Source: Spirochaetaceae bacterium (GTDB lineage Bacteria > Spirochaetota > Spirochaetia > Treponematales > Treponemataceae). From it: 29,826 nucleotides of DNA. Positions 6,975-12,458 of the stretch are shown piece by piece. Below the pieces are notes generated by a model. It was not told the DNA's origin. It made no database searches and saw nothing but the letters and a program-made list of their open reading frames with translations. The stretch covers positions 1-29,826 of the forward strand of contig JAISTZ010000094.1 of the NCBI GenBank assembly GCA_031272345.1, written 5' to 3'. The translations under genes were made by a program, and so were the position numbers. Positions within the stretch are counted from its first letter, which is position 1, and each line of letters begins with the position of its first letter.

Positions 6975-7865
6975 TCAGCGTGTCCCCGAGGCGACTCGGG
7001 GCTTTCCCGCCAGGTCCGGGAAGAGGGCGATTTTCCTAAAACCACGCTCCGCAAGGGTCTCCGCGGCCAGGGAGCCGGCCCGCTCGTCAATCTCGACCAG
7101 GAGCCGGCCCCCGGGCACGAGTCTGCGGGCCGCCCCCGCAATCAGCCGCTCCGTCACTTCAAAGCCCGTGGGGCCGCCGGAAAGCGCAAGGACGGGTTCG
7201 CCCCTGCCGTCCCGGAGGAGCGCGCGGGCCTCCGCTTCGGGCACGTAGGGCGGATTCGCAACGATCACGTCGAACAGTCCGGCCCGGGGAAGGTCCAGCA
7301 GGTCGGCCTGCGCAAAATCAAGCGCCCCGGCCTTGTCCGGGGGGATGAGCCTGCGGGCGTTCCTCCGGGCCGCAGAAAGGGCCCCCGGCGAAATGTCCGT
7401 CAGGGTAAGCTCCAGGGGGACAGGGCTGTGCAGGAAGAGTGAAATCCCCACGCAGCCCGTGCCGGTGCACACGTCCCAGACCCGGAGAGGTCTGTCCCTT
7501 CCTCTGTCCGCGGGGCCCATGGTTTGCAGCGCCTCCAGGGTTCTTTCCACGAGAATCTCCGTGTCCCCCTTGGGAATCAACGCCTCCGGGGTGACGCAAA
7601 AGTCCAGGCCGAAAAACTCTTTTATCCCCGTGATGTACGCCACCGGGAGCCCCCCCCGGCGTTTCCCCGCCGCCGCAAAAAAAGCGGCCCCTTCCTCCGG
7701 GGTGAGTTCCCGTTCCCCATGGGCGAGGGTCTCCGTCCGGGACACGCCCAGGACAAAGCCCAGGATGCACTCCGCGTCAAGGAGCGGGGTCGGGGACGCT
7801 GGAAAAAGGGCCGCCGCTTGCTTCCTCAGGGAGTCCACGGTCACACTGTCTGAATCGCGAATCAC
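6975..7865 (-). CDS. prmC: Peptide chain release factor N5-glutamine methyltransferase
   Basis: PrmC/HemK methylates the GGQ glutamine of release factors RF1 and RF2. Seen here: an N-terminal helical domain (VDSLRKQAAALF, PLLDAECILGFVLGVSR), then LIPKGDTEILVE, the SAM-binding DVCTGTGCVGISL, and the catalytic NPPY motif in VIVANPPYVPEAEA. The C-terminus (VPGGRLLVEIDERAG) is normal. The frame is open further upstream to 8027, but that extension is unlike the family and enters the 52-bp repeat. I therefore place the start at a GTG at 7863-7865 (296 residues, normal length). GTG codons at 7844 and 7838 are alternatives, and no clear Shine-Dalgarno decides between them. The gene is convergent with the XRE gene, 21 bp apart. 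Confidence 0.88.
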   Translation of the reverse strand: MIRDSDSVTVDSLRKQAAALFPASPTPLLDAECILGFVLGVSRTETLAHGERELTPEEGAAFFAAAGKRRGGLPVAYITGIKEFFGLDFCVTPEALIPKGDTEILVERTLEALQTMGPADRGRDRPLRVWDVCTGTGCVGISLFLHSPVPLELTLTDISPGALSAARRNARRLIPPDKAGALDFAQADLLDLPRAGLFDVIVANPPYVPEAEARALLRDGRGEPVLALSGGPTGFEVTERLIAGAARRLVPGGRLLVEIDERAGSLAAETLAERGFRKIALFPDLAGKPRVASGTR

Positions 7866-7971
7866 AGGCGCAAGGATAGCTCCATGCGGGGGAAAAAACA
7901 ATGCCCCAGGGTCCGGTGTCGGCGCCAGGCACATGCGCCTGGCACCGAGGGGGACGGTACCCGCCCCCAGA

Positions 7972-8023
7972 ATCACGGTCTGACCCGCCGCAAAAGAACC
8001 GCTACGACAACGACGGCGAAGAA
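7972..8023. repeat. 52-bp direct repeat, distal copy
   Basis: Matches 8811-8862 in 50 of 52 bases. On the minus strand it encodes a hydrophobic tail FFAVVVVAVLLRRVRP and a stop at 7973-7975. The two differences fall as one silent and one Val/Ala change in that frame, so this looks like a copy of the 3' end of the small membrane ORF at 8812. It lies upstream of prmC and downstream of the TA module. Confidence 0.8.
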
Positions 8024-8045
8024 TCACTTAGGTGCAGTTGCCGAT

Positions 8046-8315
8046 TCATATTTTTTCTATGCATATTTTGTAACCCAGTGAATTCAATACACTGGAAAAC
8101 GTCCGATAATTTATCCGTTCCGCATTTCTGCTTCGGATTTTTTGAATAACCGTCGGCGACACCCCAGCTTTTTGCGCCAGCATCCGCACAGAAATTTTTT
8201 CTTGTTCCATTTTTTCCAGCACAAATTCTGATAAAAGAAAATCATTGTATTCCTTGTCAAACAATGCTTTTTCTTCAGGATTGTTTGTTATGAATGTATC
8301 AAAGGTCGTTTCCAT
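8046..8315 (-). CDS. HigA-like XRE antitoxin
   Basis: An 89-residue protein with a central helix-turn-helix (about residues 33-75: MEQEKISVRMLAQKAGVSPT, VIQKIRS, then YRTFSSVLNSLGY). It follows the toxin gene and overlaps it by 17 bp, the order typical of HigBA. The ATG at 8313-8315 is preceded by AGGAGG inside the toxin gene. It should bind the palindromic operator at 8695-8732 and neutralise the toxin. Confidence 0.8.
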   Translation of the reverse strand: METTFDTFITNNPEEKALFDKEYNDFLLSEFVLEKMEQEKISVRMLAQKAGVSPTVIQKIRSRNAERINYRTFSSVLNSLGYKICIEKI

Positions 8316-8694
8316 CGTTATTTCCTCCTGAGTTTCGTTTGATGTAATCTTGCATACGTTTTAATGCAAGTTCTTTTTCCGTCTTCGGCAGTTTATTTGT
8401 TTTTTTTAAAAATCCATTGGTAACTATAATTTTCTTCGCCTGTGTGAAAAAAGATAAATATCTATCCGGCTGCGGTTTGAACGCATAAATTCCGTCGCCT
8501 TCATTCCTAAATTTCGTTTTGTCATAAATCTTGCCAAAATCGCCTATCTTCTTTGCCAAAATTAAAAATTTTCGCTTTTGTTCCGGCAAGGTTGATAAAA
8601 AATAATCATACACCTGACTTTTTCCCTGCACATCGTAATACCACTCTAAAGTAAAAAAGTGACCTCGATAAATTGTGCAGGAATCTTTGTCCAT
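8299..8694 (-). CDS. RelE/HigB-superfamily toxin (Gp49-like)
   Basis: A 131-residue basic protein (MDKDSCTIYRGHFFTLEWYY) with features of the phage-derived Gp49-like/HigB group: VYDYFLSTLPEQKRKFLILA, FRNEGDGIYAFKPQPDRYLSF, an IIVTNGFLKKTNKLPKTE segment, and a final ALKRMQDYIKR helix. Such toxins cleave mRNA, usually at the ribosome. The frame extends upstream through the promoter, but the ATG at 8692-8694 is the first one outside the -10 box, and the predicted transcript starts at or next to it. There is no Shine-Dalgarno, which fits leaderless translation. The gene is AT-rich compared with its flanks, a sign of transfer. Confidence 0.82.
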   Translation of the reverse strand: MDKDSCTIYRGHFFTLEWYYDVQGKSQVYDYFLSTLPEQKRKFLILAKKIGDFGKIYDKTKFRNEGDGIYAFKPQPDRYLSFFTQAKKIIVTNGFLKKTNKLPKTEKELALKRMQDYIKRNSGGNNDGNDL

Positions 8695-8732
8695 GCTTGA
8701 CATCGTACCATTTTTCTGGTACAATGTCAAGC
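8695..8732 (-). promoter_or_regulatory. 38-bp palindromic operator containing the higBA-like promoter
   Basis: The arms GCTTGACAT-GTACCA and TGGTAC-ATGTCAAGC mirror each other around a 5-6 nt A-rich centre. On the minus strand TTGACA (8725-8730), a 17-bp spacer and TACGAT (8702-8707) form a promoter wholly inside the palindrome. Occupation by the HigA-like protein would block transcription. The -10 ends 7 nt before the toxin ATG. Confidence 0.8.
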
Positions 8733-8810
8733 ATTTTTTAAGAATTTACAAAAAAATTAAAAAATTCGCGACCTCTGAATACCGCACTATCCCTGCCACG
8801 GTGTCTCGCG

Positions 8811-8862
8811 ATCACGGTCTGACCCGCCGCAAAAGAACCGCTACGGCGACGACGGCGAAGAA
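8811..8862. repeat. 52-bp direct repeat, proximal copy
   Basis: This is the 3' end of the small membrane ORF (stop at 8812-8814). The second copy at 7972-8023 is 50/52 identical. The region between them (8024-8810) contains the TA module and AT-rich flank and nothing else. Confidence 0.8.
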
Positions 8863-8961
8863 GGGGAGGATAGCGGCCTTCTTTTTCCGGCGCTTTGCCC
8901 CGCCGGGGTGGGCTATTGATTTCCACCGAATGGCGCTGGACGGCGTAAACCGAAGCGCCAC
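8812..8961 (-). CDS. Possible 49-residue single-pass membrane protein
   Basis: A GTG at 8961 opens 49 codons, 3 nt after the stop of the glycosylase gene. The N-terminal half is basic (AHPGGAKRRKKK) and the C-terminal half is a hydrophobic helix, AAILPFFAVVAVAVLLRRVRP without its last residue. The tail repeat at 7972 keeps this frame with conservative changes, which argues for coding. There is no convincing Shine-Dalgarno and I recognise no family. It may be translated only by coupling to the upstream gene, or be a remnant. Confidence 0.4.
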   Translation of the reverse strand: MALRFTPSSAIRWKSIAHPGGAKRRKKKAAILPFFAVVAVAVLLRRVRP

Positions 8962-8964
8962 AGG

Positions 8965-9702
8965 TTAATCTATAACCTTCTTGCAGTCTCTGTTCAGTTC
9001 ACAATTTTTGCAGTCAGGTTTGCCTTGATGACACCATTTCCTGCCGGTTTCAAAACATGCACAATCTATAAGTCCAGGGAATTCCGGGGAAATTTCACGG
9101 GCTTTATAGATTACCTTCTCAACCGTGGAATTCTTGGGAACCAATCCAAGCCGTGTCATGACACGTTTTACATGTCTATCCGCCGATATGTCGATTGAGT
9201 AATAATCGAAAAGCGGCACTTTGAAACATCTGACGAGGATGTTTGCCGCCATGGTTGCTATTTTGGGACCTGCGCCCTCGAATTCGAGAAACCTGCCGAC
9301 AACAGCCGCGCTGCTTGGTTTGTTTGCCCAAATATTCGCGGCATTGCCGGCATATTTTGTCTTTATGTCTTGGACACCGCCATAAAATATGGCGGCCATT
9401 TTTTCATTGAACCTGTGCAGACTGTTTTTTTCAAAAAGCCGGACATATTCGTCTCGGCCTATTGAAGACAATTCAGGAATCGTCTTCGCTCTTGTCTGAT
9501 TAAATACCTTGTAAGGTATTTCCCATGCTTTTTCTGCCTGAATCTGCCTGTCCATGAGGCAACCTAGAACAAAAGCGTGAGGAAAATGTTCCAAGTCCTT
9601 GATGAGAGCATCTGCGTCTCCATTTTCTGTGAATGTCACATCGTCCAAAGACGCAGATGCGAACTGTTTACGGCTTATTTCAAGGATTAACGCATTATCC
9701 AT
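8965..9702 (-). CDS. Endonuclease III-like DNA glycosylase (HhH-GPD, Fe-S)
   Basis: A 245-residue base-excision repair protein. The helix-hairpin-helix is FEGAGPKIATMAAN (about residues 139-152), whose Lys matches the catalytic Lys of endonuclease III. It is followed by IDISADRHVKRV with the catalytic Asp. The C-terminus has a perfect iron-sulphur cluster loop, C-x6-C-x2-C-x5-C (CHQGKPDC, KNC, ELNRDC). A bifunctional glycosylase/AP-lyase is expected; the damage specificity is unknown. The N-terminal 100 residues are more divergent than in Nth. AAGGAG lies 5 nt before the ATG at 9700-9702. It is the third gene of a minus-strand run. Confidence 0.85.
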   Translation of the reverse strand: MDNALILEISRKQFASASLDDVTFTENGDADALIKDLEHFPHAFVLGCLMDRQIQAEKAWEIPYKVFNQTRAKTIPELSSIGRDEYVRLFEKNSLHRFNEKMAAIFYGGVQDIKTKYAGNAANIWANKPSSAAVVGRFLEFEGAGPKIATMAANILVRCFKVPLFDYYSIDISADRHVKRVMTRLGLVPKNSTVEKVIYKAREISPEFPGLIDCACFETGRKWCHQGKPDCKNCELNRDCKKVID

Positions 9703-9709
9703 TAGTAAC

Positions 9710-9742
9710 TCCTTCCCGGCGCATTACGCCCCGCCGGATAGG
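9710..9742 (-). promoter_or_regulatory. Repeated leader hairpin next to the ribosome-binding site
   Basis: Upstream of the glycosylase gene the minus strand reads CCTATCCG, then GGGGCGTAATGCGCC, then GGGAAGGAG. The GC hairpin abuts the Shine-Dalgarno. A related element precedes the next gene at 10232-10273. Confidence 0.45.
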
Positions 9743-9765
9743 CATCAAGATTTTTCGTGTATGGG

Positions 9766-10224
9766 TTATTCCCGAACGATACCCTCTTTTCTAAGATACA
9801 CCATTGCACTATCCAGCAAATCGGCGGCTGTCTGAGTACCCGGTTGAGGATAATCTTCACAAGCATACGCAGCAGGACGATCTACATCCCTGGCAAATGC
9901 TGGTTTTTCTTCCTCTGGAACTTCCTTTGAGGTTACAACACCTTTCCCGCACTCTTTAGTATCCTGATCCACCACAAGACAACACAAAGGCGGTAAACCT
10001 TTATCACGACATGCGAAACCAATCGCTCCCAATAAGGCAGGGATATTATTCACCCCCTTCCGTCCCTGGATTAAATAGGTGAAGTCGTTGCTGTACGGCA
10101 TACCAAAGCCAAATGTAAAACAGTCGTGCGCATAATACGTGATCGTTTTGTTCCACTTTACCGTTAAAAGAAAACGATAAATCCTTTCCAACACTTCAAG
10201 TGTTTTCTGTTCTTTAGGTTCCAT
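9766..10224 (-). CDS. Uncharacterised 152-residue protein
   Basis: I recognise no named family. The protein is soluble: an N-terminal helix (EQKTLEVLERIYRFLLTVKW), a middle with GMPYSNDFTYLIQGRKGVNN, then ALLGAIGFACRDKGLPPLCC and LVVDQDTKECGKG, and an acidic C-terminal half. The segment LPPLCCLVVDQDTKECGKG resembles small uncharacterised proteins found beside nuclease or defence genes; that is a loose impression only. AAGGAGG stands 7 nt before the ATG at 10222-10224. Its place upstream of a DNA glycosylase may link it to DNA processing. Confidence 0.6.
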   Translation of the reverse strand: MEPKEQKTLEVLERIYRFLLTVKWNKTITYYAHDCFTFGFGMPYSNDFTYLIQGRKGVNNIPALLGAIGFACRDKGLPPLCCLVVDQDTKECGKGVVTSKEVPEEEKPAFARDVDRPAAYACEDYPQPGTQTAADLLDSAMVYLRKEGIVRE

Positions 10225-10231
10225 ATTCTTT

Positions 10232-10273
10232 CCTCCTTCCCGGCGTTTGCCCCCAGTCCATACGGATAGGGGG
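10232..10273 (-). promoter_or_regulatory. Second repeated leader element
   Basis: The minus strand reads CCCTATCCG, a short variable part, GGGGGCAAACGCCGGG and AAGGAGG. This corresponds to the element at 9710-9742, with the same order of blocks and the hairpin directly before the Shine-Dalgarno. Confidence 0.45.
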
Positions 10274-10297
10274 CTTTGTTTCTGAGATTAGACAGGA

Positions 10298-10810
10298 CTA
10301 CCAATCCGCTCCTTTGGAGAGAAGGTTTTGCTTGAGACTCCCAACCAGTTCTTGCCAACGTGCGATGACCTCGTCCACTTGGCTCTGTGTCCTTAAATAC
10401 GCGCCGCTGGCGTATTTTTGTCCCTTTCCGTCGTAGCTATCGTAAACCGGGTCCGCAAAGGAAACCCTGCATTTACCCGATTTAACTTCAATGGTAAGTG
10501 TGGAAAAATAGACCAACCGGCCTCCAAGTCCCCCCATGATCGGATCACCACTAAAAGAATACTTACCTTTTAGTACACCGGCTGCCTTGTCTGAGTATTG
10601 GATGACAGAGTCGGCATTATTGAACTGGTCAACCATCCACAGGTTCACTTTTGTGAACAAATCATCAGCTGATATGTCCGGCACTTCGATGATCTCATCG
10701 TACTTCGTCGAGCTCGACAGCTCAGGCATAGACACGCATCCTGCCAGTAAGAACGCCGAAACCAATGTGGCAACCACAGCCGCCACCCCGAAAAACTTGC
10801 TTTTTTTCAT
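10298..10810 (-). CDS. Small lipoprotein, DUF4468-like
   Basis: A 170-residue exported protein. The signal peptide MKKSKFFGVAAVVATLVSAF ends with the lipobox LLAGC (Cys25), so it should be lipid-anchored. The mature part (DLFTKVNLWMVDQFNNADSV, IQYSDKAAGVLKGKY, LTIEVKSGKCRVSF) fits the DUF4468 group with a TBP-like fold, a family of unknown function common in gut bacteria. AGAAGGAG lies 7 nt before the ATG at 10808-10810. It begins a minus-strand run with the two genes below it (gaps 73 and 63 bp). Confidence 0.8.
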   Translation of the reverse strand: MKKSKFFGVAAVVATLVSAFLLAGCVSMPELSSSTKYDEIIEVPDISADDLFTKVNLWMVDQFNNADSVIQYSDKAAGVLKGKYSFSGDPIMGGLGGRLVYFSTLTIEVKSGKCRVSFADPVYDSYDGKGQKYASGAYLRTQSQVDEVIARWQELVGSLKQNLLSKGADW

Positions 10811-10896
10811 ACAAATCTCCTTCTCTGCCGCCCTTCAGACGGCTTGTCTTTAGTTTCCGCCCCTACGGGCGGCTATGTTCCCCCGCCATCAGCGGA

Positions 10897-11088
10897 CTAA
10901 CACCCCTGTTTTCCCCCGCGCCCACGGCCTTCACCGCCGGAAACACCGCATCGCCGCCCGTCCGTGTTGTCCGTGGTGTTCCTCCCTGCCCCCAGCGCAG
11001 CGGTAAGCGCAATCGCCGCGTCCTTGTTTTTCTCTGAAAGCCGGTGAAAAATCGCCCAAAGCAGCGCAATTTTGGCCGTTTCTGTCAT
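10897..11088 (-). CDS. Small unknown protein with regulated promoter
   Basis: The ATG at 11086-11088 follows GGGGAG at a good distance and opens 63 codons. The N-terminal half (MTETAKIALLWAIFHRLSEK, then NKDAAIALTAALG) looks like a normal helical protein. The C-terminal half is Gly/Arg-rich (GVSGGEGRGRGGKQGC) and may be frame-shifted or degenerate. The strong promoter with palindrome at 11111-11149 supports a real transcript. I recognise no family. It is divergent from the XRE gene at 11252, which is the obvious candidate regulator. Confidence 0.5.
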   Translation of the reverse strand: MTETAKIALLWAIFHRLSEKNKDAAIALTAALGAGRNTTDNTDGRRCGVSGGEGRGRGGKQGC

Positions 11089-11110
11089 CCTGTCTCCCCT
11101 TTTCTGCATA

Positions 11111-11149
11111 TTTATTCATATTAATATAGTGAATAAATAATCGTGTCAA
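11111..11149 (-). promoter_or_regulatory. Promoter with overlapping 27-bp palindrome
   Basis: On the minus strand: TTGACA (11144-11149), a 17-bp spacer and TATTAA (11121-11126). The -10 lies in the centre of the perfect inverted repeat TTTATTCA-N11-TGAATAAA (11111-11137), a typical repressor site. Confidence 0.7.
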
Positions 11150-11215
11150 GCCAATTATACCATGGTTTTTCATTTTTCGTGCAATTTTTTTGGTGATAAA
11201 ATAAGAAAAATTTAC

Positions 11216-11245
11216 TTGAAAAATAATCAATTTTTGCGGTAAGCT
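11216..11245 (+). promoter_or_regulatory. Probable promoter of the second XRE gene
   Basis: TTGAAA (11216-11221), an 18-bp spacer and a weak TAAGCT (11240-11245) end 6 nt before the ATG. An inverted repeat AAAAAT-N5-ATTTTT overlaps the -35. Confidence 0.35.
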
Positions 11246-11251
11246 GACGCC

Positions 11252-11602
11252 ATGAACGGAACCGCGCCAGAAAGGGCCTCGATAAATTCCCGTATCAAGC
11301 AGATTAGGGAAGCCCTCGAAATGAGCCAGCGCCGTTTTTCGTTCATGCTTTCACTTTCCGGCAGTTACATTGCGAGGGTTGAAACAAAAAAAATGCCCGT
11401 CAACCCCAGGCTCGTCAAGCTCATCGTGTCGGAATTCGGGGTGAACGAGGACTGGCTCAAAACGGGCCGGGGGGAGATGTTCAGCCAGAACCCGGACGAA
11501 AAATTCACCAAGCTGGTGGGCCTGTTCCGGGAATTGCCGGGCAAATACCAGGATTTCGTGCTCAAAATCGTGGAGCACCTGCTGGAGATGGAAAATGCTT
11601 GA
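11252..11602 (+). CDS. XRE-family regulator
   Basis: A 116-residue protein. The helix-turn-helix spans about residues 11-65 (INSRIKQIREALEMSQRRFS, LSLSGSYIARVETKK, LVKLIVSEFGVNEDWL). The C-terminal part (FTKLVGLFRELPGKYQDFVL, then KIVEHLLEMENA) forms helices. There is no Shine-Dalgarno and the -10-like box ends 6 nt before the ATG. Its last 11 or so codons and stop are duplicated downstream at 11962 and 12409. The stop TGA is embedded in GCTTGACA, which is also the -35 box of the next gene. Confidence 0.87.
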   Translation: MNGTAPERASINSRIKQIREALEMSQRRFSFMLSLSGSYIARVETKKMPVNPRLVKLIVSEFGVNEDWLKTGRGEMFSQNPDEKFTKLVGLFRELPGKYQDFVLKIVEHLLEMENA

Positions 11603-11603
11603 C
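11566..11603. repeat. XRE 3'-end repeat, copy 1 (in the gene)
   Basis: These 38 bases end the XRE gene and run one base past the TGA. They are identical, 38/38, to 11962-11999, exactly 396 bp downstream. A third diverged copy is at 12409-12448. Confidence 0.9.
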
Positions 11604-11627
11604 AAAGCGCTGTAACTGGTATACAAT
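11599..11627 (+). promoter_or_regulatory. Promoter of the RelB/DinJ-like gene
   Basis: TTGACA (11599-11604) overlaps the XRE stop codon; a 17-bp spacer and TACAAT (11622-11627) follow. AAGAGG serves as ribosome-binding site for the ATG at 11647. Confidence 0.8.
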
Positions 11628-11646
11628 GTCAGGCAAGAGGTAGATT

Positions 11647-11916
11647 ATGGCGCAGATAAGCATACGGATCGACGACACCGTAAAGAAACAGGCCGACAGT
11701 CTGTTTGAGGAGCTGGGACTGACCCTTTCAGGGGCGGTCAATATTTTTGTCCGGCAGGCATTGCGGCAACGGGGTATACCCTTCCCGGTCAGTGTTGAAA
11801 ACGAACCGTTTTTTAATCCCGCAAATATGCGCTGGATTGACCAGTCTATCGAGCAGATGCGGAAGGGGCAAAAAATCACCAAGTCCTTCGCCGAACTTGA
11901 ACAGATGGCCACATGA
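11647..11916 (+). CDS. RelB/DinJ-family antitoxin
   Basis: An 89-residue protein with the ribbon-helix-helix signature of DinJ/RelB: AQISIRIDDTVKKQADSLFE, then ELGLTLSGAVNIFVRQALRQ and RGIPFPV. The C-terminal helix (IEQMRKGQKITKSFAELEQM) would bind a toxin. The expected RelE/YafQ toxin gene starts as usual with an ATGA overlap at 11913, but it is cut off after 16 codons by the repeat at 11962. The antitoxin is therefore orphaned here and may bind DNA alone or counteract a related toxin elsewhere. Confidence 0.87.
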   Translation: MAQISIRIDDTVKKQADSLFEELGLTLSGAVNIFVRQALRQRGIPFPVSVENEPFFNPANMRWIDQSIEQMRKGQKITKSFAELEQMAT

Positions 11917-11963
11917 AAAAGATAGACATATACGAGTTGCGGACCCACTACGGAGATACATAA
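11913..11963 (+). pseudogene. Truncated toxin gene start
   Basis: MKKIDIYELRTHYGDT and a stop: 16 codons overlapping the antitoxin stop by ATGA. The stop TAA (11961-11963) is created at the junction with repeat copy 2, whose first two bases it uses. I infer that this is what remains of the partner toxin; the 16 residues are too few to name the family. Confidence 0.55.
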
Positions 11964-11999
11964 TCGTGGAGCACCTGCTGGAGATGGAAAATGCTTGAC
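11962..11999. repeat. XRE 3'-end repeat, copy 2
   Basis: Identical over 38 bases to 11566-11603. It closes the RelB-like module and opens the HicBA module, supplying TTGAC of the latter's -35. Confidence 0.9.
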
Positions 12000-12024
12000 G
12001 CCGCCATACAATCTATGATAAAGT
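11995..12024 (+). promoter_or_regulatory. Promoter of hicBA, predicted leaderless
   Basis: TTGACG (11995-12000; its first five bases belong to the repeat), an 18-bp spacer and TAAAGT (12019-12024), ending 6 nt before the ATG at 12031. No Shine-Dalgarno is visible. Confidence 0.55.
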
Positions 12025-12030
12025 AATACC

Positions 12031-12228
12031 ATGGAATTAGAATATACCTATTGGCGCGACGGGCCTTATTTTGTCGGCTTTCTCAATGATTACCCGGAGG
12101 ATTCTACCCAGGGGGAAACCCTGACAGAATTGGAAGAGGCCCTTGCCGAGGTATACGAAATCCGCCAAGAAGAAAAACGCCGTCTTGCGGAGATACGCAA
12201 AACAGGGAAAATAAGGGTGCCTGCGTGA
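12031..12228 (+). CDS. hicB: HicB-family antitoxin
   Basis: A 65-residue protein with the HicB partial RNase H-like fold: YTYWRDGPYFVGFLNDYPED, then TQGETLTELEEALAEVYEI. It is shorter than many HicB proteins and has no C-terminal DNA-binding domain, ending in a charged helix (EEKRRLAEIRKTG). It precedes hicA, the less common order, and its TGA overlaps the GTG start of hicA. The mRNA is predicted to start at the ATG. Confidence 0.88.
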   Translation: MELEYTYWRDGPYFVGFLNDYPEDSTQGETLTELEEALAEVYEIRQEEKRRLAEIRKTGKIRVPA

Positions 12229-12401
12229 AGCAGGAAAAATTGCGTAACATGATACGTGAATACGGCGCTATTTTTTTACGGCATGGGAAAAAGCACGACA
12301 TCTTCGAAAACCCGCGTACCCATGAACTTACCCAGGTTCCCCGGCATTCCGATATAAACGAATACACCGCCCGTGATATACTCAAAAAGATGGCCAAATG
12401 A
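12225..12401 (+). CDS. hicA: HicA-family mRNA interferase toxin
   Basis: Starting at GTG (12225-12227), which overlaps the hicB stop, 58 codons encode KQEKLRNMIREYGAIFLRHG, then KKHDIFENPRTHELTQVPRH and ARDILKKM. The HGKKHDIF segment carries the family's catalytic His, followed by the usual VPRHSDINE turn and final helix. HicA has a dsRNA-binding-like fold and cleaves mRNA. Length and motifs are normal, so this looks active. It has no ATG start and is easy to miss. The third XRE-end repeat begins 8 bp after its stop. Confidence 0.88.
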   Translation: MKQEKLRNMIREYGAIFLRHGKKHDIFENPRTHELTQVPRHSDINEYTARDILKKMAK

Positions 12402-12408
12402 GTCATCC

Positions 12409-12448
12409 TTCGTGCTCAAAATCGTGGAGCGCCTATAGGAGATGGAAA
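12409..12448. repeat. XRE 3'-end repeat, copy 3 (diverged)
   Basis: Matches 11555-11594 in 36 of 40 bases and extends 11 bp further left than copy 2. It no longer reads through as the XRE frame (an in-frame stop appears). Its right end, GGAGATGGAAAGGAG, flows into the ribosome-binding site of the MFS gene. Confidence 0.85.
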
Positions 12449-12458
12449 GGAGCTATAC

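Noticed and set aside
7866..8027. Long N-terminal extension of PrmC starting at 8027
   Set aside because: The extra residues do not resemble PrmC and derive from the 52-bp repeat. The family length is met from about 7865.
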